Assembly (NCBI GenBank): GCA_021812735.1
Contig: JAKAMV010000008.1
Span: 1-39,814, forward strand
From: Chloroflexota bacterium
Lineage (GTDB): Bacteria; Chloroflexota; Limnocylindria; Limnocylindrales; CSP1-4
DNA length: 39,814 nt
Direction of reading: 5' to 3'
A program made the translations under genes and the position numbers. This document shows, piece by piece, positions 7,934-16,103 of this stretch (positions are counted from its first letter, which is position 1; each line of letters opens with the position of its first letter). A model generated the notes under the pieces. It was not told the DNA's origin. It did not search any database and was given only the letters and a program-made list of their open reading frames with translations.

Positions 7934-8971
7934 ATGACGGCGATGCGTTCCCAGCAACCCGCTGGACCCGTGCTGGTCGCGTCCTCGGAGCTCGAGCGGT
8001 ACGGGGCGGCGCTCCTGCGCAGCGTCGGGGCGTCCCAGGTTGACGCCGAGTGGGTCGCCTCCCTCGTCGTCGCCTCCGACCTCGCGGGACACGAGTCGCA
8101 CGGGCTGCGCCGACTCGTCGAGTACGTCGAGCATGCGCGGTCTGGGGCGGCCGACCCGCGAGCGATCCCGGAGGTCGTCGTGGACGGCGGGGCGACGGCG
8201 ATCGTCGACGGCCACCATGCATTCGGGCACGTCTCGATGCGCGTCGTCACCGAGCAGGTCGTCGCGCGGGCGCGAGCCCACGGCGTCGCCGCGGTCGCCC
8301 TCCGGAGGTCCGATCACGTCGGCCGGTTCGCGGACTTCTGTGAGCGCGCCGCCGCTCAGGGCGTCATCATGCTCTGCTTCGTCAACGACGCCGGCTCCGA
8401 GCAGGACGTGGCCCCTCCCGGCGGGACCGAGGCACGACTTGCGACCAACCCGATCGCCGCCGGGGTCCCGCGCGCGGGGTCGCCGCACCTCGTGCTCGAC
8501 ATGGCGACGAGCGTCGTCGCGAAGGGGCGGGTCTCCGAATGGCTGGACCGCGGCCTCCCGCTGCCGGACGAGTGGGTGACCCCGACCGGCGTCCTGCGCC
8601 CGGTCGGCGGGGTCAAGGGCTTCGGGCTCGCGCTCGTGACGGAGGCGCTCGCGGGAGCGCTGACCGGGGCGGGAACGGTCTCCGCGAGACCGGGTCGCGA
8701 CGATCAGGGAGTGTTCACGATCGGCGTCGACGTCGCGCACTTCCGGCCGCGGGCCGACTTCACCGCCGAGGTCGAGGGGTTCATCGCGTACGTCAAGGAC
8801 GTGCCGCTCGGCTCCGGCGCGCAGCCGGTGCGCATCCCGGCCGAGACGGGAGCGACGGTCGCAGCCGAGCGCCGCGCCCACGGCGTCCCCGTCCAGCCGT
8901 TCACGTGGCAGCGCCTCGCGGACCTCGCTGCTGAGCTCAGAGTCGCGGTCCCACCCCGCCTCGAGTCGTGA
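7934..8971 (+). CDS. Ldh2/YiaK-family NAD(P)-dependent dehydrogenase
   Basis: Member of the malate/L-lactate dehydrogenase 2 superfamily, which reduces or oxidises 2-oxo/2-hydroxy acids and also cyclic imines such as pyrroline-2-carboxylate. Characteristic segments are AGHESHGLRRLVEYV near residue 47 with the catalytic histidine, RSDHVGRF, ATNPIAAGVP, DMATSVVAKGRV and GGVKGFGLALVTEALAGALTGAG. At about 345 residues it has the normal length, with a shortened loop before the GGVKGFG segment. It ends the operon begun at 3851. A role in sugar-acid redox or in imine reduction fits the context; neither is proven. Confidence 0.85.
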   Translation: MTAMRSQQPAGPVLVASSELERYGAALLRSVGASQVDAEWVASLVVASDLAGHESHGLRRLVEYVEHARSGAADPRAIPEVVVDGGATAIVDGHHAFGHVSMRVVTEQVVARARAHGVAAVALRRSDHVGRFADFCERAAAQGVIMLCFVNDAGSEQDVAPPGGTEARLATNPIAAGVPRAGSPHLVLDMATSVVAKGRVSEWLDRGLPLPDEWVTPTGVLRPVGGVKGFGLALVTEALAGALTGAGTVSARPGRDDQGVFTIGVDVAHFRPRADFTAEVEGFIAYVKDVPLGSGAQPVRIPAETGATVAAERRAHGVPVQPFTWQRLADLAAELRVAVPPRLES

Positions 8972-8995
8972 GAACTTGCCACAGCGAGGGTTGCG

Positions 8996-9021
8996 CGGCC
9001 GGAGCGGGTCTGCGCCGGCCG
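8996..9021. terminator. Hairpin between convergent genes
   Basis: CGGCCGG at 8996-9002 pairs perfectly with CCGGCCG at 9015-9021. It lies between two genes that converge (ending at 8971 and 9032), so it could stop transcription both ways. No U-tract is present. Confidence 0.5.
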
Positions 9022-9031
9022 AAGCGACACA

Positions 9032-9769
9032 TCAGCGCCGGCCTGGCTCAGGGCCTGACCCAGTGAGCGCGAGCCAGGGGAGGCGCAGCAGCGCTGCCGG
9101 ACCCTCGGGGATCAGCTCCAAGAACTCGCGCTCCGCGCGCGAGAACCGCGCGCCCCAGAGTCCCTCAGCCCGCTCGACGTCGCCCGCGCGGATCGCCGCG
9201 ATGAGGCCCGCGTGCTCGGCGAGGATCTCCCCGACGTCGCCGTACTCGATGCCGAGGACCGCGATGAACATCCGGATCTCGGCGGTCAGCTCGACGAACC
9301 GGGCAGCGACGCGTGGCAGGCCGCTCGCCTCGGCGATCAGCGACTGGAACGCGAGGTCCGCCTCCACGAGGCCGGCCTGGTCCGTCGCCGCCCGTGCGCG
9401 CGCGCCCGCCGCCTCGAGCTCGCACACGAACGCCTCGGTCGCGCGGCCGGTACCGAGCAGGTTGCGGAGGGCCAGCGAGCCGAGCGACGCCCGCAGGGCG
9501 TACACCTCGATGACGTCCTCGGCGTCCACTGTCCGCACGACGGCGCCGCGGTTCGGGCGCATGACCACGAGGCCCTCGCGGCCCAGCTGGCGCAACGCGT
9601 CGCGCACGGGCCCCCGGGAGAGTCCGAGCTCGCGCGCGAGGTCCTGCTCCACGAGGCGCTCGCCGGGCCGGATCCGGCCGGACACGATCGCCTCGCGGAT
9701 CTCGGAGGTCGCATGCTGGAGCGCGAGCGGGGCATCCAGCCGGGTCATCCGCGGCGAGTCAGCACCCAT
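9032..9769 (-). CDS. GntR-family transcriptional regulator, FCD domain
   Basis: About 245 residues: winged helix-turn-helix near residues 20-85 (IRPGERLVEQDLARELGLSR then PVRDALRQL), followed by an all-helical FCD effector domain. One FCD metal-ligand position usually held by histidine reads FQ here (ADLAFQSLIAEASG), so metal binding may be changed. Its recognition helix (SRGPVRDA) differs from that of the two other GntR proteins in the window (SRPTVREA), so it likely has its own operator. It is divergent from the SDR gene at 9832, the usual arrangement for local control. ATG 9769 or ATG 9748 could be the start. Confidence 0.88.
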   Translation of the reverse strand: MGADSPRMTRLDAPLALQHATSEIREAIVSGRIRPGERLVEQDLARELGLSRGPVRDALRQLGREGLVVMRPNRGAVVRTVDAEDVIEVYALRASLGSLALRNLLGTGRATEAFVCELEAAGARARAATDQAGLVEADLAFQSLIAEASGLPRVAARFVELTAEIRMFIAVLGIEYGDVGEILAEHAGLIAAIRAGDVERAEGLWGARFSRAEREFLELIPEGPAALLRLPWLALTGSGPEPGRR

Positions 9770-9798
9770 CGGGCATCGGCTCGAGCGGCATCTTGACC

Positions 9799-9813
9799 GC
9801 CCGCACGGCGGGC
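9799..9813. promoter_or_regulatory. Perfect inverted repeat between divergent GntR and SDR genes
   Basis: GCCCGC-ACG-GCGGGC, a 15-bp perfect dyad, lies just after a TTGACC (9793-9798) in the intergenic gap. It is a candidate operator for the GntR protein at 9032-9769, distinct from the window-wide operator. Confidence 0.4.
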
Positions 9814-9831
9814 ACGTGGAGGAGTGACGGA

Positions 9832-10587
9832 GTGGACACGAACGACGGGAAGGTCGCCATCGTCACGGGGGCGTCGGGCGGGCTGGGTGGAGCGATCGCC
9901 GAGCGGCTCGCTGCCGACGGCTTCCGCGTCGTCCTGGCGTACGGGACCGATGACCGCGCCGTCCGCCTCGCGGAGGGCCTGCCCGGCGCCACAGCGCTGC
10001 CCCTGCCGATGGACGACTTGACGGCCGTCGAGCGGATCGGGGCGGAGCTCGCGAGCGAGCACCCCCTCGTCCATGCGCTCGTCTGCTGCGCCGGCCGGCT
10101 CGACCGCCATCGGCTGGCCGACGTCACGCCAGAGGAGCTCGTCGGGTCGTTCACGGTCAACTGCGCCGCGCCCGTGCTCCTCGCGAAGGCGCTCGAGGCG
10201 CCGCTCCGGGCCGCGCACGGTGCCATCGTCAACGTCTCCTCGATCACCGCCGTGGCGGCGGGCCGCAATCGCATCCCGTACGCCGCCGCGAAGGCGGCGC
10301 TGATCGGCGCCACCCGCGGGCTCGCGCTCGAGCTCGCCCCGGACATCCGTGCGAATGCGATCGTGCCCGGCCTGTTCGACACCTCGATGAACGCACCTCT
10401 CCACGACAACGGAGACCTCGCGCGGGAGACGATCCGGCGGATCCCGCTCAAGCGGCTGGGCGACCCGGCCGAGTTCGCCGCCGCGGTCTCCTGGCTGGTC
10501 GGCGCCGCCGCCACGTACGTTACCGGAACCGCCTTCGAGATCGACGGCGGGGTGCTCGCGCGGAGCGCCCTGCCCGCCGGCGACTGA
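9832..10587 (+). CDS. SDR family NAD(P)-dependent oxidoreductase
   Basis: Classical short-chain dehydrogenase of 251 residues. The cofactor motif TGASGGLG, the catalytic serine in NVSSITAV and the YAAAK pair are present, followed by the PGL segment and the usual C-terminal FEIDGGV. The GTG at 9832 is chosen because GGAGGAG lies seven bases upstream at 9818-9824. Substrate unknown. It is controlled from a divergent region shared with the GntR gene. Confidence 0.88.
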   Translation: MDTNDGKVAIVTGASGGLGGAIAERLAADGFRVVLAYGTDDRAVRLAEGLPGATALPLPMDDLTAVERIGAELASEHPLVHALVCCAGRLDRHRLADVTPEELVGSFTVNCAAPVLLAKALEAPLRAAHGAIVNVSSITAVAAGRNRIPYAAAKAALIGATRGLALELAPDIRANAIVPGLFDTSMNAPLHDNGDLARETIRRIPLKRLGDPAEFAAAVSWLVGAAATYVTGTAFEIDGGVLARSALPAGD

Positions 10588-10597
10588 GAGCGCGGAA

Positions 10598-10621
10598 CGG
10601 CCCGGTGCGACCGGCGGGCCG
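10598..10621. terminator. Hairpin between convergent genes
   Basis: CGGCCCG at 10598-10604 pairs with CGGGCCG at 10615-10621. It separates the SDR gene from the flavoenzyme operon that converges on it. Confidence 0.5.
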
Positions 10622-10665
10622 GGCCCTTCGTTGGTCGGGCGCGTCGCCAGGCCGCTCATGGCAGC

Positions 10666-11820
10666 TCAGCGCATCGCGAGCGCCTCCGGCCGCAGGTTCG
10701 GCCGGCCGAAGCGCTCGAGCCGGTATGGGCCGAGGTCGACCGTGGTCGCGAGGCCCTGGACCTCGCGCGCGACCTCGGCCGCCAGCGCGGGCGCGATCGA
10801 GAGTCCGTGCCCGGAGAACCCGGCCGATGTGTAGACGTTGTCGAGGTGCGTCCAGCCGACGACGGGGTCCTCATCGGGCGTGATCTCAAGGAAGCCCGCC
10901 CACGCACGGACGGCCGAGGCGTTCTCGAGCCCCGGCACGCGCGGGACCAGGGTCTCGACGACTTGGGGCAGCTTCGACCAGTTCGGCTGCGGGTCCCACT
11001 CGACGGGCGCCGCGTCTTCGTTGTCCATCCCGATCAACAGCCCCTGCCCCTCCGGATGCAGGTACGCCTTGCCGCCGTCGAAGTCGATGACCATCGGGTA
11101 GCGCAGGCTCGCCTCCGGCACGTCCTGGACGGTGAAGATCTGCGAGCGCCACGGCTCGATCGGCAGGTCGCCCCCGTAGAGGCGGGCGACCGCGGGCGCC
11201 CACGCGCCCGCGGCGTTGACGACGACGTCCGCCCCGTACCTGGTCCCGTCGGCAACGGCGAGGCTCACCGCACGACCGCCGCTCGTCCCGATCGCCGTCA
11301 CCGCCGTCCCGATCCGGACGACGGCGCCGTGCGCGCGGGCCCGGCTCGCGAAGGCCGAGGCGACCGTCGCCGGGTCGAGGAAGCCGTCCTTCGGGTTGAA
11401 CGACGCGCCGAGCAGGTCGTCGGTGCGGACGCCCGGGACCATCTCGGCGACCTCGGTGGGCGTGAGGAACTGCGTCTCGCAGCCGAGCTCCCGCTGGCGC
11501 TCGACGGCCGGGAGCATCGCCGCGCGTGTGGCCTCGCTCGAGACGAGGAACAAGTAGCCGACCTGCCGGAACGAGCACTCGACGCCGAACTCCTCCGGGA
11601 ACGCCTCGACCTGGGCGATCGTCCGCTTCGCGAGGCTGATGTTCAGGTCGTTCGTGAACTGGTGGCGGACGCCGCCAGCGCTCCGCGAGGTCGAGTCCGC
11701 GGCGATGCCGGCAGCCTCCAGCAGGAGGACGCTCCGGCCCGCGGATGCGAGCTCCATCGCGAGCGCGGAGCCCATGATCCCGCCGCCGACGATGGCGACG
11801 TCGAAGGACCGCTCAGGCAC
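10666..11820 (-). CDS. FAD-dependent oxidoreductase, DAO family (sarcosine oxidase beta-like)
   Basis: A 384-residue flavoenzyme of the D-amino-acid/sarcosine oxidase family. The N-terminal dinucleotide fold is seen as VAIVGGGIMGSALAMELA, then the SAGGVRHQF segment, and a C-terminal YTSAGFSGHGLSIAPALA flavin-contact motif. These enzymes oxidise secondary or D-amino acids to imines or 2-oxo acids. The GTG start at 11820 overlaps the stop of the E1beta gene by eight bases, implying translational coupling. Being the last gene after a 2-oxoacid dehydrogenase suggests it may produce that complex's 2-oxo acid. The exact substrate is unknown. Confidence 0.85.
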   Translation of the reverse strand: MPERSFDVAIVGGGIMGSALAMELASAGRSVLLLEAAGIAADSTSRSAGGVRHQFTNDLNISLAKRTIAQVEAFPEEFGVECSFRQVGYLFLVSSEATRAAMLPAVERQRELGCETQFLTPTEVAEMVPGVRTDDLLGASFNPKDGFLDPATVASAFASRARAHGAVVRIGTAVTAIGTSGGRAVSLAVADGTRYGADVVVNAAGAWAPAVARLYGGDLPIEPWRSQIFTVQDVPEASLRYPMVIDFDGGKAYLHPEGQGLLIGMDNEDAAPVEWDPQPNWSKLPQVVETLVPRVPGLENASAVRAWAGFLEITPDEDPVVGWTHLDNVYTSAGFSGHGLSIAPALAAEVAREVQGLATTVDLGPYRLERFGRPNLRPEALAMR

Positions 11821-12808
11821 GGGCCGAGCTCCGCTCCATCAGGCCCATGGCGGCCTGAACGACGGCCGCGGCGGTCGGCTGGATCGCCTCCTCGAGGGCC
11901 GGGCTGAAGGGCACCGGGGTGTCCGCGGCGGCGACGCGGGCCGGCGGCGCCGCGAGCAGGTCCCAGAGCTGCTCGACGACGCGCTGCGCGATCTCGGCAC
12001 CGACGCCGGCGGTGCGGACGTCCTGCTCCACGACGACCATCCGTCGCGTCCGCGCGACGGACTCGAAGAGCGTGGCCTCGTCGAGCGGGACGAGCGAGCG
12101 CAGGTCGATCACCTCGGCGCTGATGCCGAGCCGTTCGAGCGCCGTCGCCGCGGCCGCAGCGATCCGGACCGAGCCCGAGTACGCGACGAGCGTCACGTCC
12201 GAGCCGGGGCGCTCGATCCGGGCCGAGCCGAACGGGACGAGGTCGTCCATCTCGCCGACGGGGCCGGCCACCGAGCCGTAGAGGAGCCCGTCCTCGATGA
12301 ACAGGACGGGGTCGTCCGAGCGGATCGAGTACTTGAGCATCGCCTTGACGTCGTACGGCGTCGCGGGGGCCACGACGACCAGACCGGGCTGGTGCATGAA
12401 CCACGCTTCCGGCCGGCCGGAGTGATGGCACCCCGACGAGCGGCCGAGGACGTTGACGGTGCGGATGGTCAGGCGCGGGACGCACAGCCCGCCCGACACG
12501 TAGTAGATCTGGCTGACGTGGTTCGAGAGTTCGTCCATCCCGCAGCCGAGGAACGACGAGAACATGATCTCGGCGACCGGCCGGTAGCCGGCGACCGCGG
12601 CACCGAGCGCGACGCCGATGATCGCGTCCTCGGAGATCGGCGTGTCACGGACGCGCTCCGCGCCGTACTTGGCGAAGAGCCCGCGGGCCGTGGCGAAGTT
12701 GCCGCCCATCCGCCCGACGTCCTCGCCCATCAGGAAGACCCGCGGGTCGCGGGCGAGCTCTTCGTCCTGGGCCTCGACCACCGCGTCGCGGTACGAGATC
12801 TCCCTCAT
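11813..12808 (-). CDS. 2-oxoacid dehydrogenase E1 component, beta subunit
   Basis: Transketolase-like beta subunit of a pyruvate/acetoin/branched-chain 2-oxoacid dehydrogenase, 331 residues, standard length. The N-terminus (ISYRDAVVEAQDEELARDP), GEDVG, the TPISEDAIIGVALGAA block with its glutamate, and VVVEQDVRTAGVGAEIA near the C-terminus are diagnostic. It pairs with the alpha subunit to form the thiamine diphosphate site. Its ATG overlaps the alpha-subunit stop by four bases. Resembles acetoin-dehydrogenase-type subunits, but substrate cannot be decided. Confidence 0.92.
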   Translation of the reverse strand: MREISYRDAVVEAQDEELARDPRVFLMGEDVGRMGGNFATARGLFAKYGAERVRDTPISEDAIIGVALGAAVAGYRPVAEIMFSSFLGCGMDELSNHVSQIYYVSGGLCVPRLTIRTVNVLGRSSGCHHSGRPEAWFMHQPGLVVVAPATPYDVKAMLKYSIRSDDPVLFIEDGLLYGSVAGPVGEMDDLVPFGSARIERPGSDVTLVAYSGSVRIAAAAATALERLGISAEVIDLRSLVPLDEATLFESVARTRRMVVVEQDVRTAGVGAEIAQRVVEQLWDLLAAPPARVAAADTPVPFSPALEEAIQPTAAAVVQAAMGLMERSSARA

Positions 12809-13836
12809 CGCCGAATCCCTTCCGATGCTTGGCCCGGGGTCTGGGCCTGTCCGGGGCGAACGAACCGGAGCGCCTCCGCGGGGTCCGGCTGAGGGCTCGC
12901 GAGGGCCTGCTCGCCGGCGGCACGGATCTCCTCGGCGACCTCGCGACGGAGCTGTGAGACGTCCTCATCGGTGATGAGCCCGGCGGCGGCGAGCGCCGCA
13001 ATGCCGCCCTCGACCGGGTCGCGCGCCTCTGCTGCGGCGATCTCGCCCCGGTCGCGGTACTCCTGCGCGTCCCCCTCCTCGTGGCCATAGCCCCGCGGGC
13101 AGTCGAACACGAGGACGGTAGGCCCGCCCCCTGATCGCGCCCGCGCGACCGCCCGTGCCGCGGACTCGGCGCAGGCGACGACGTCCTTGCCGTCCACCCG
13201 CTCGGCGGCGACCCCGTAGGCCGCCGCCCGTGCCACCAGGTCGCCCGCGGATGCGAGGGGCCGCGCGACGGAGATCGCCCAGCCGTTGTCGATGATCGCG
13301 TAGATGACGGGCAGGTCCCAGATGGCGGCCATGTTGAGCGCCTCGGGGTAGGAGCCCCGGTTCACCGCTCCGTCGCCGAACACGACGACGCCGACCCCGC
13401 CGTCGCCCGCCAGCTTGTGGACGAGGCCCACTCCGGTCATCGTGGCGATGCCGCCCCCGACGAGCGGCGAGGCGGGCAGGCATCCCTTCGTAGGATCGCC
13501 GGCGTGGAGCGACCCGCCGCGCCCGCCCAGCAGCCCGTCCCTGCGGCCGAGCACCTCGGCGAGCATCCCGGCCGGCGAGCAGCCCCGGGCGAGCACGACC
13601 CCGTGGTTGCGGTGCGATCCGATGATGTGGTCGCGCCCGTCGAGCGCGAGCGCGATCCCGGCGTGCACGGCCTCCTCGCCGATGGCGGGGTGGATGAAGC
13701 CCGGGATCAGGTTCCGCTGGTACCAGCCGATCATCAGCAGCTCGGTCTCGCGGATCGTGAGCATCGTGCGCACGAGCGTCCGCGCCTGCCGTGCGTCGAG
13801 CGAGCCGGGCGAGGCCGGGAGGGTTGCCGCTGTCAT
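12805..13836 (-). CDS. 2-oxoacid dehydrogenase E1 component, alpha subunit
   Basis: Thiamine-diphosphate-binding alpha subunit, about 343 residues. The GDGAVNRGSYPEALN segment begins the ThDP motif, which ends at YAIIDNGWAIS. The FIHPAIGEEAVHAG and GRGGSLHAGD segments match the E1alpha family. The start ATG at 13836 has AAGGAG six bases upstream, overlapping the end of the E2 gene. Oxidative decarboxylation of a 2-oxo acid with transfer to E2 lipoate is expected. No E3 gene is found in the operon or elsewhere in the window. Confidence 0.92.
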   Translation of the reverse strand: MTAATLPASPGSLDARQARTLVRTMLTIRETELLMIGWYQRNLIPGFIHPAIGEEAVHAGIALALDGRDHIIGSHRNHGVVLARGCSPAGMLAEVLGRRDGLLGGRGGSLHAGDPTKGCLPASPLVGGGIATMTGVGLVHKLAGDGGVGVVVFGDGAVNRGSYPEALNMAAIWDLPVIYAIIDNGWAISVARPLASAGDLVARAAAYGVAAERVDGKDVVACAESAARAVARARSGGGPTVLVFDCPRGYGHEEGDAQEYRDRGEIAAAEARDPVEGGIAALAAAGLITDEDVSQLRREVAEEIRAAGEQALASPQPDPAEALRFVRPGQAQTPGQASEGIRR

Positions 13837-13846
13837 TCGCTCTCCT

Positions 13847-14977
13847 TCACTCCAAGGGGATCGTGTCGACGACGTCGCGCAGGTCGGCGAGGAAGCGGGC
13901 GGCATCGACGCCGTCCGCCAGACGGTGATCGCAGGTGAGGACGACGCCGATCTCGTTCTCGGCCCGGGCGCCCGCGCCCATCGCGCCCATCGCCAAGGTC
14001 ACGGCCGTGTCCGGGTACAGCATCGCCGTGAACCAGTCCACGCCATACGCCCCGAGGTTCGAGATGGCGAACGTCGGCGTCGAGGAGTTCGCGGCCGGCA
14101 GGCGTCCCTCCGCGAGACGCTGCTGCGCCTCTCGTCGCCGGCGCCCGAAGGCCGCGGCCGTGTCGTCGGCCGAGACCGCGAACGACGGCGCGTAGAGCGC
14201 ATCCTCCAGGCGGACGAGGATGCCGATCCGCGGTGCCGTGAACGTCTCGGGAGCGCCGGCGTGCACGCGCGCGTGGCAGGTGGGGTGGTCCGGCAGGGTA
14301 CGCGCCGCCGCGAGCGCGACCACGTCGAGCAGCGACACGCCGACCGCGCGGATCACGTCGAGCCGGCCGATCGCCAGACTGCCGCCGAGCTGGAAGGTCG
14401 GCACCGCGGCGGAGCGTTCGAGGGTCGCCCATGATGCGCGACGCGCCGCGGAGAAGACGAGGGGCGCGGTCTCGGCGCGGTGCGTCGGGGCGCCAGCCGA
14501 TCCTCGCGGCTCGCTCGATCCCGCCGCGGTCCCTCCGGCCGCTCCGGCGGCATCCGAGTCCCGCCGCCCCGGGGGTGGCTGGAGTTGGGACGCCGCGATG
14601 ACGTCCGCCTCCACGATCCGGCCTCCGGTCCCGCTGCCCCTGATCGCTGCCAGGCCCACCCCGAGGATGTTCGCGAGCGCGGCTGCCGCGGGCGCCACCG
14701 ACGCCTCGGCAGTCGCGCGCGGGCTGCCCGCCGCCGGGTGCTCGCCCTCGACGGCCAGCTCGGCCACCGGCGTCCCGGCCGCGACCTCGTCGCCGGGCTC
14801 CGCGGTGATCGACGTGATGACGCCGTTCGCGGGGGCCTCCACGTCGATGGCGGTCTTGTCCGTCTCGAACGTGAAGAGCGGGTCGCCCTTGTTCACCGCC
14901 TGGCCGACGCTGACGTGCCACTCCGCGATCACGCCGGAGGTCATCGTCGGCGCGACCTTCGGGAGGATGATCTCCAC
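13847..14977 (-). CDS. 2-oxoacid dehydrogenase E2, dihydrolipoamide acyltransferase
   Basis: A 376-residue E2 with three recognisable parts. A lipoyl domain occupies residues 1-75, with the lipoylated lysine in ETDKTAI (K41). A peripheral subunit-binding domain lies near residues 97-127 (ANILGVGLAAIRGSGTGGRI). The C-terminal catalytic domain ends with TCDHRLADG, carrying the catalytic histidine and aspartate. The linker between the last two is Ala/Gly/Pro-rich. The GTG start at 14977 follows GGAGG by about nine bases. It is the first gene of a minus-strand operon E2-E1alpha-E1beta-FAD oxidase, and operator site B lies upstream. Confidence 0.92.
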   Translation of the reverse strand: MEIILPKVAPTMTSGVIAEWHVSVGQAVNKGDPLFTFETDKTAIDVEAPANGVITSITAEPGDEVAAGTPVAELAVEGEHPAAGSPRATAEASVAPAAAALANILGVGLAAIRGSGTGGRIVEADVIAASQLQPPPGRRDSDAAGAAGGTAAGSSEPRGSAGAPTHRAETAPLVFSAARRASWATLERSAAVPTFQLGGSLAIGRLDVIRAVGVSLLDVVALAAARTLPDHPTCHARVHAGAPETFTAPRIGILVRLEDALYAPSFAVSADDTAAAFGRRRREAQQRLAEGRLPAANSSTPTFAISNLGAYGVDWFTAMLYPDTAVTLAMGAMGAGARAENEIGVVLTCDHRLADGVDAARFLADLRDVVDTIPLE

Positions 14978-15068
14978 GGTGGGCAGCCTCCTGCGTCACG
15001 GACGTCCATATCGCTGGCACCCGTGACGGGACGCTCTGACGGGATCTTGGCCGTCCGCGGACGCACGG

Positions 15069-15096
15069 ATTGCAGACAATCTACAGTCATGGTCAA
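15069..15096 (-). promoter_or_regulatory. Operator site B with -35 box, upstream of the E2/E1 operon
   Basis: On the minus strand a TTGACC (15096-15091) precedes a site at 15089-15069. The core AGATTGTCTG matches the consensus exactly, but the right half-site lacks one base (CAAT after G). It is the weakest of the eight sites counted. It sits where the operator would overlap the promoter spacer. The 14978-15268 gap holds nothing else that I recognise. Confidence 0.5.
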
Positions 15097-15268
15097 GGCC
15101 CGGCGCGCACTCACCACAAGGTGAACCGGCCGGCGAGCTGAGGGCCGACGGATCCGGCGGCAGGCAGAGATGCCCGGGTGGAGATGCGCGGACGGTCAGG
15201 TGGCGCTCGTGGGCGGCGGGACGATGCGCCGGGCGCCCGGCGGCTGTGGCACGGCGGACCGGGAGCGG

Positions 15269-15982
15269 CTACCCCTGCTCGGCCTGGGCGAGGAGCTCGA
15301 TGAACTCCTGGGCGCTCACGACCGTGTGCCGGAAGAAGGCCACCTCGACCTCGGCGCGGTTCCGCGTCAGCAGTGCGTCGATCAGCTGCCTGTGCACGCT
15401 GTGCACCCGCTGCTGGTCGCCGCGCAGGACTTGCTCCTGGGCGAGCGTGATCGTGATCTGGGCCTCGATGACCGGCCAGAGGCGGACGAGGGGCTCGTTC
15501 TCGGACGCGACCCAGATCGCCCGATGGAACGCGATGTGGGCCTCGTGGCGGACGAGCGGGTCCGCGTCGAATTCGACGCCCTCGTAGTCGCGCCACGCGT
15601 CGAGGGTCGCCTCGAGCCGGGTCCCGCTCGGGTCCTCGAGGATCGCCTCGCACGCGAGCATGTCGAGCGCCATGCGCGTGTGCGCGATATCCATCAGCGC
15701 CTTCGGCGAGTGGTGGGCGATCCGGATCCCCTTGTACGGCTCCTGGATCAGCAGGCCCTCGCCGGCGAACTGGCTGAGCGCCTCGCGCACCGTCGGGCGG
15801 CTGACGTTCAGCGTCCGCGCGAGCGACACCTCGGTGAGCTTGTCGCCAGGCCGCAGCGCGCCCATGACGATGGCTCGCCGGATCTGGTTGATGACGGCGT
15901 CGCGGCGCGACACCGACGCCACAGGCGCAAGTCCCCGAACCTGGCCTCCGAGGCGACCGTCCGCCGGCTGGTCAACGGCCAA
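15269..15982 (-). CDS. GntR-family regulator, FCD domain; candidate master regulator
   Basis: About 237 residues. The winged helix-turn-helix (residues ~25-90) contains LNVSRPTVREALSQF and wing EPYKGIRI. The FCD domain keeps metal-ligand-type histidines (AHIAFHRAIW, HSVHRQL, FFRHTVVS). The TTG at 15982 is chosen as start because GGAGGAG lies five bases upstream; further upstream frame would overlap the divergent transporter. Its recognition helix matches that of the GntR protein at 25549-26280. Operator site C lies in its own divergent promoter region, suggesting autoregulation. FCD regulators usually respond to a carboxylic acid metabolite. Confidence 0.88.
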   Translation of the reverse strand: MAVDQPADGRLGGQVRGLAPVASVSRRDAVINQIRRAIVMGALRPGDKLTEVSLARTLNVSRPTVREALSQFAGEGLLIQEPYKGIRIAHHSPKALMDIAHTRMALDMLACEAILEDPSGTRLEATLDAWRDYEGVEFDADPLVRHEAHIAFHRAIWVASENEPLVRLWPVIEAQITITLAQEQVLRGDQQRVHSVHRQLIDALLTRNRAEVEVAFFRHTVVSAQEFIELLAQAEQG

Positions 15983-16081
15983 CGCGGCTCCTCCCTCTCG
16001 GCTTTCCCGGCACGACACCCGGATTATCGCGCAAACGGGCCCCGCAGGCGGGCCGCCGGCGGCATGGACGGCGGCAGGCAG

Positions 16082-16102
16082 ACTGTAGGACAATCTGACA
16101 AT
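16082..16102 (-). promoter_or_regulatory. Operator site C between GntR and DMT transporter genes
   Basis: On the minus strand the site reads ATTGTCAG, ATTGTC, C, TACAGT: 18 of 20 consensus positions. It ends one base before the GTG start of the transporter, so binding would block the 5' end of that gene and may also control the divergent GntR gene. Confidence 0.65.
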
Positions 16103-16103
16103 C

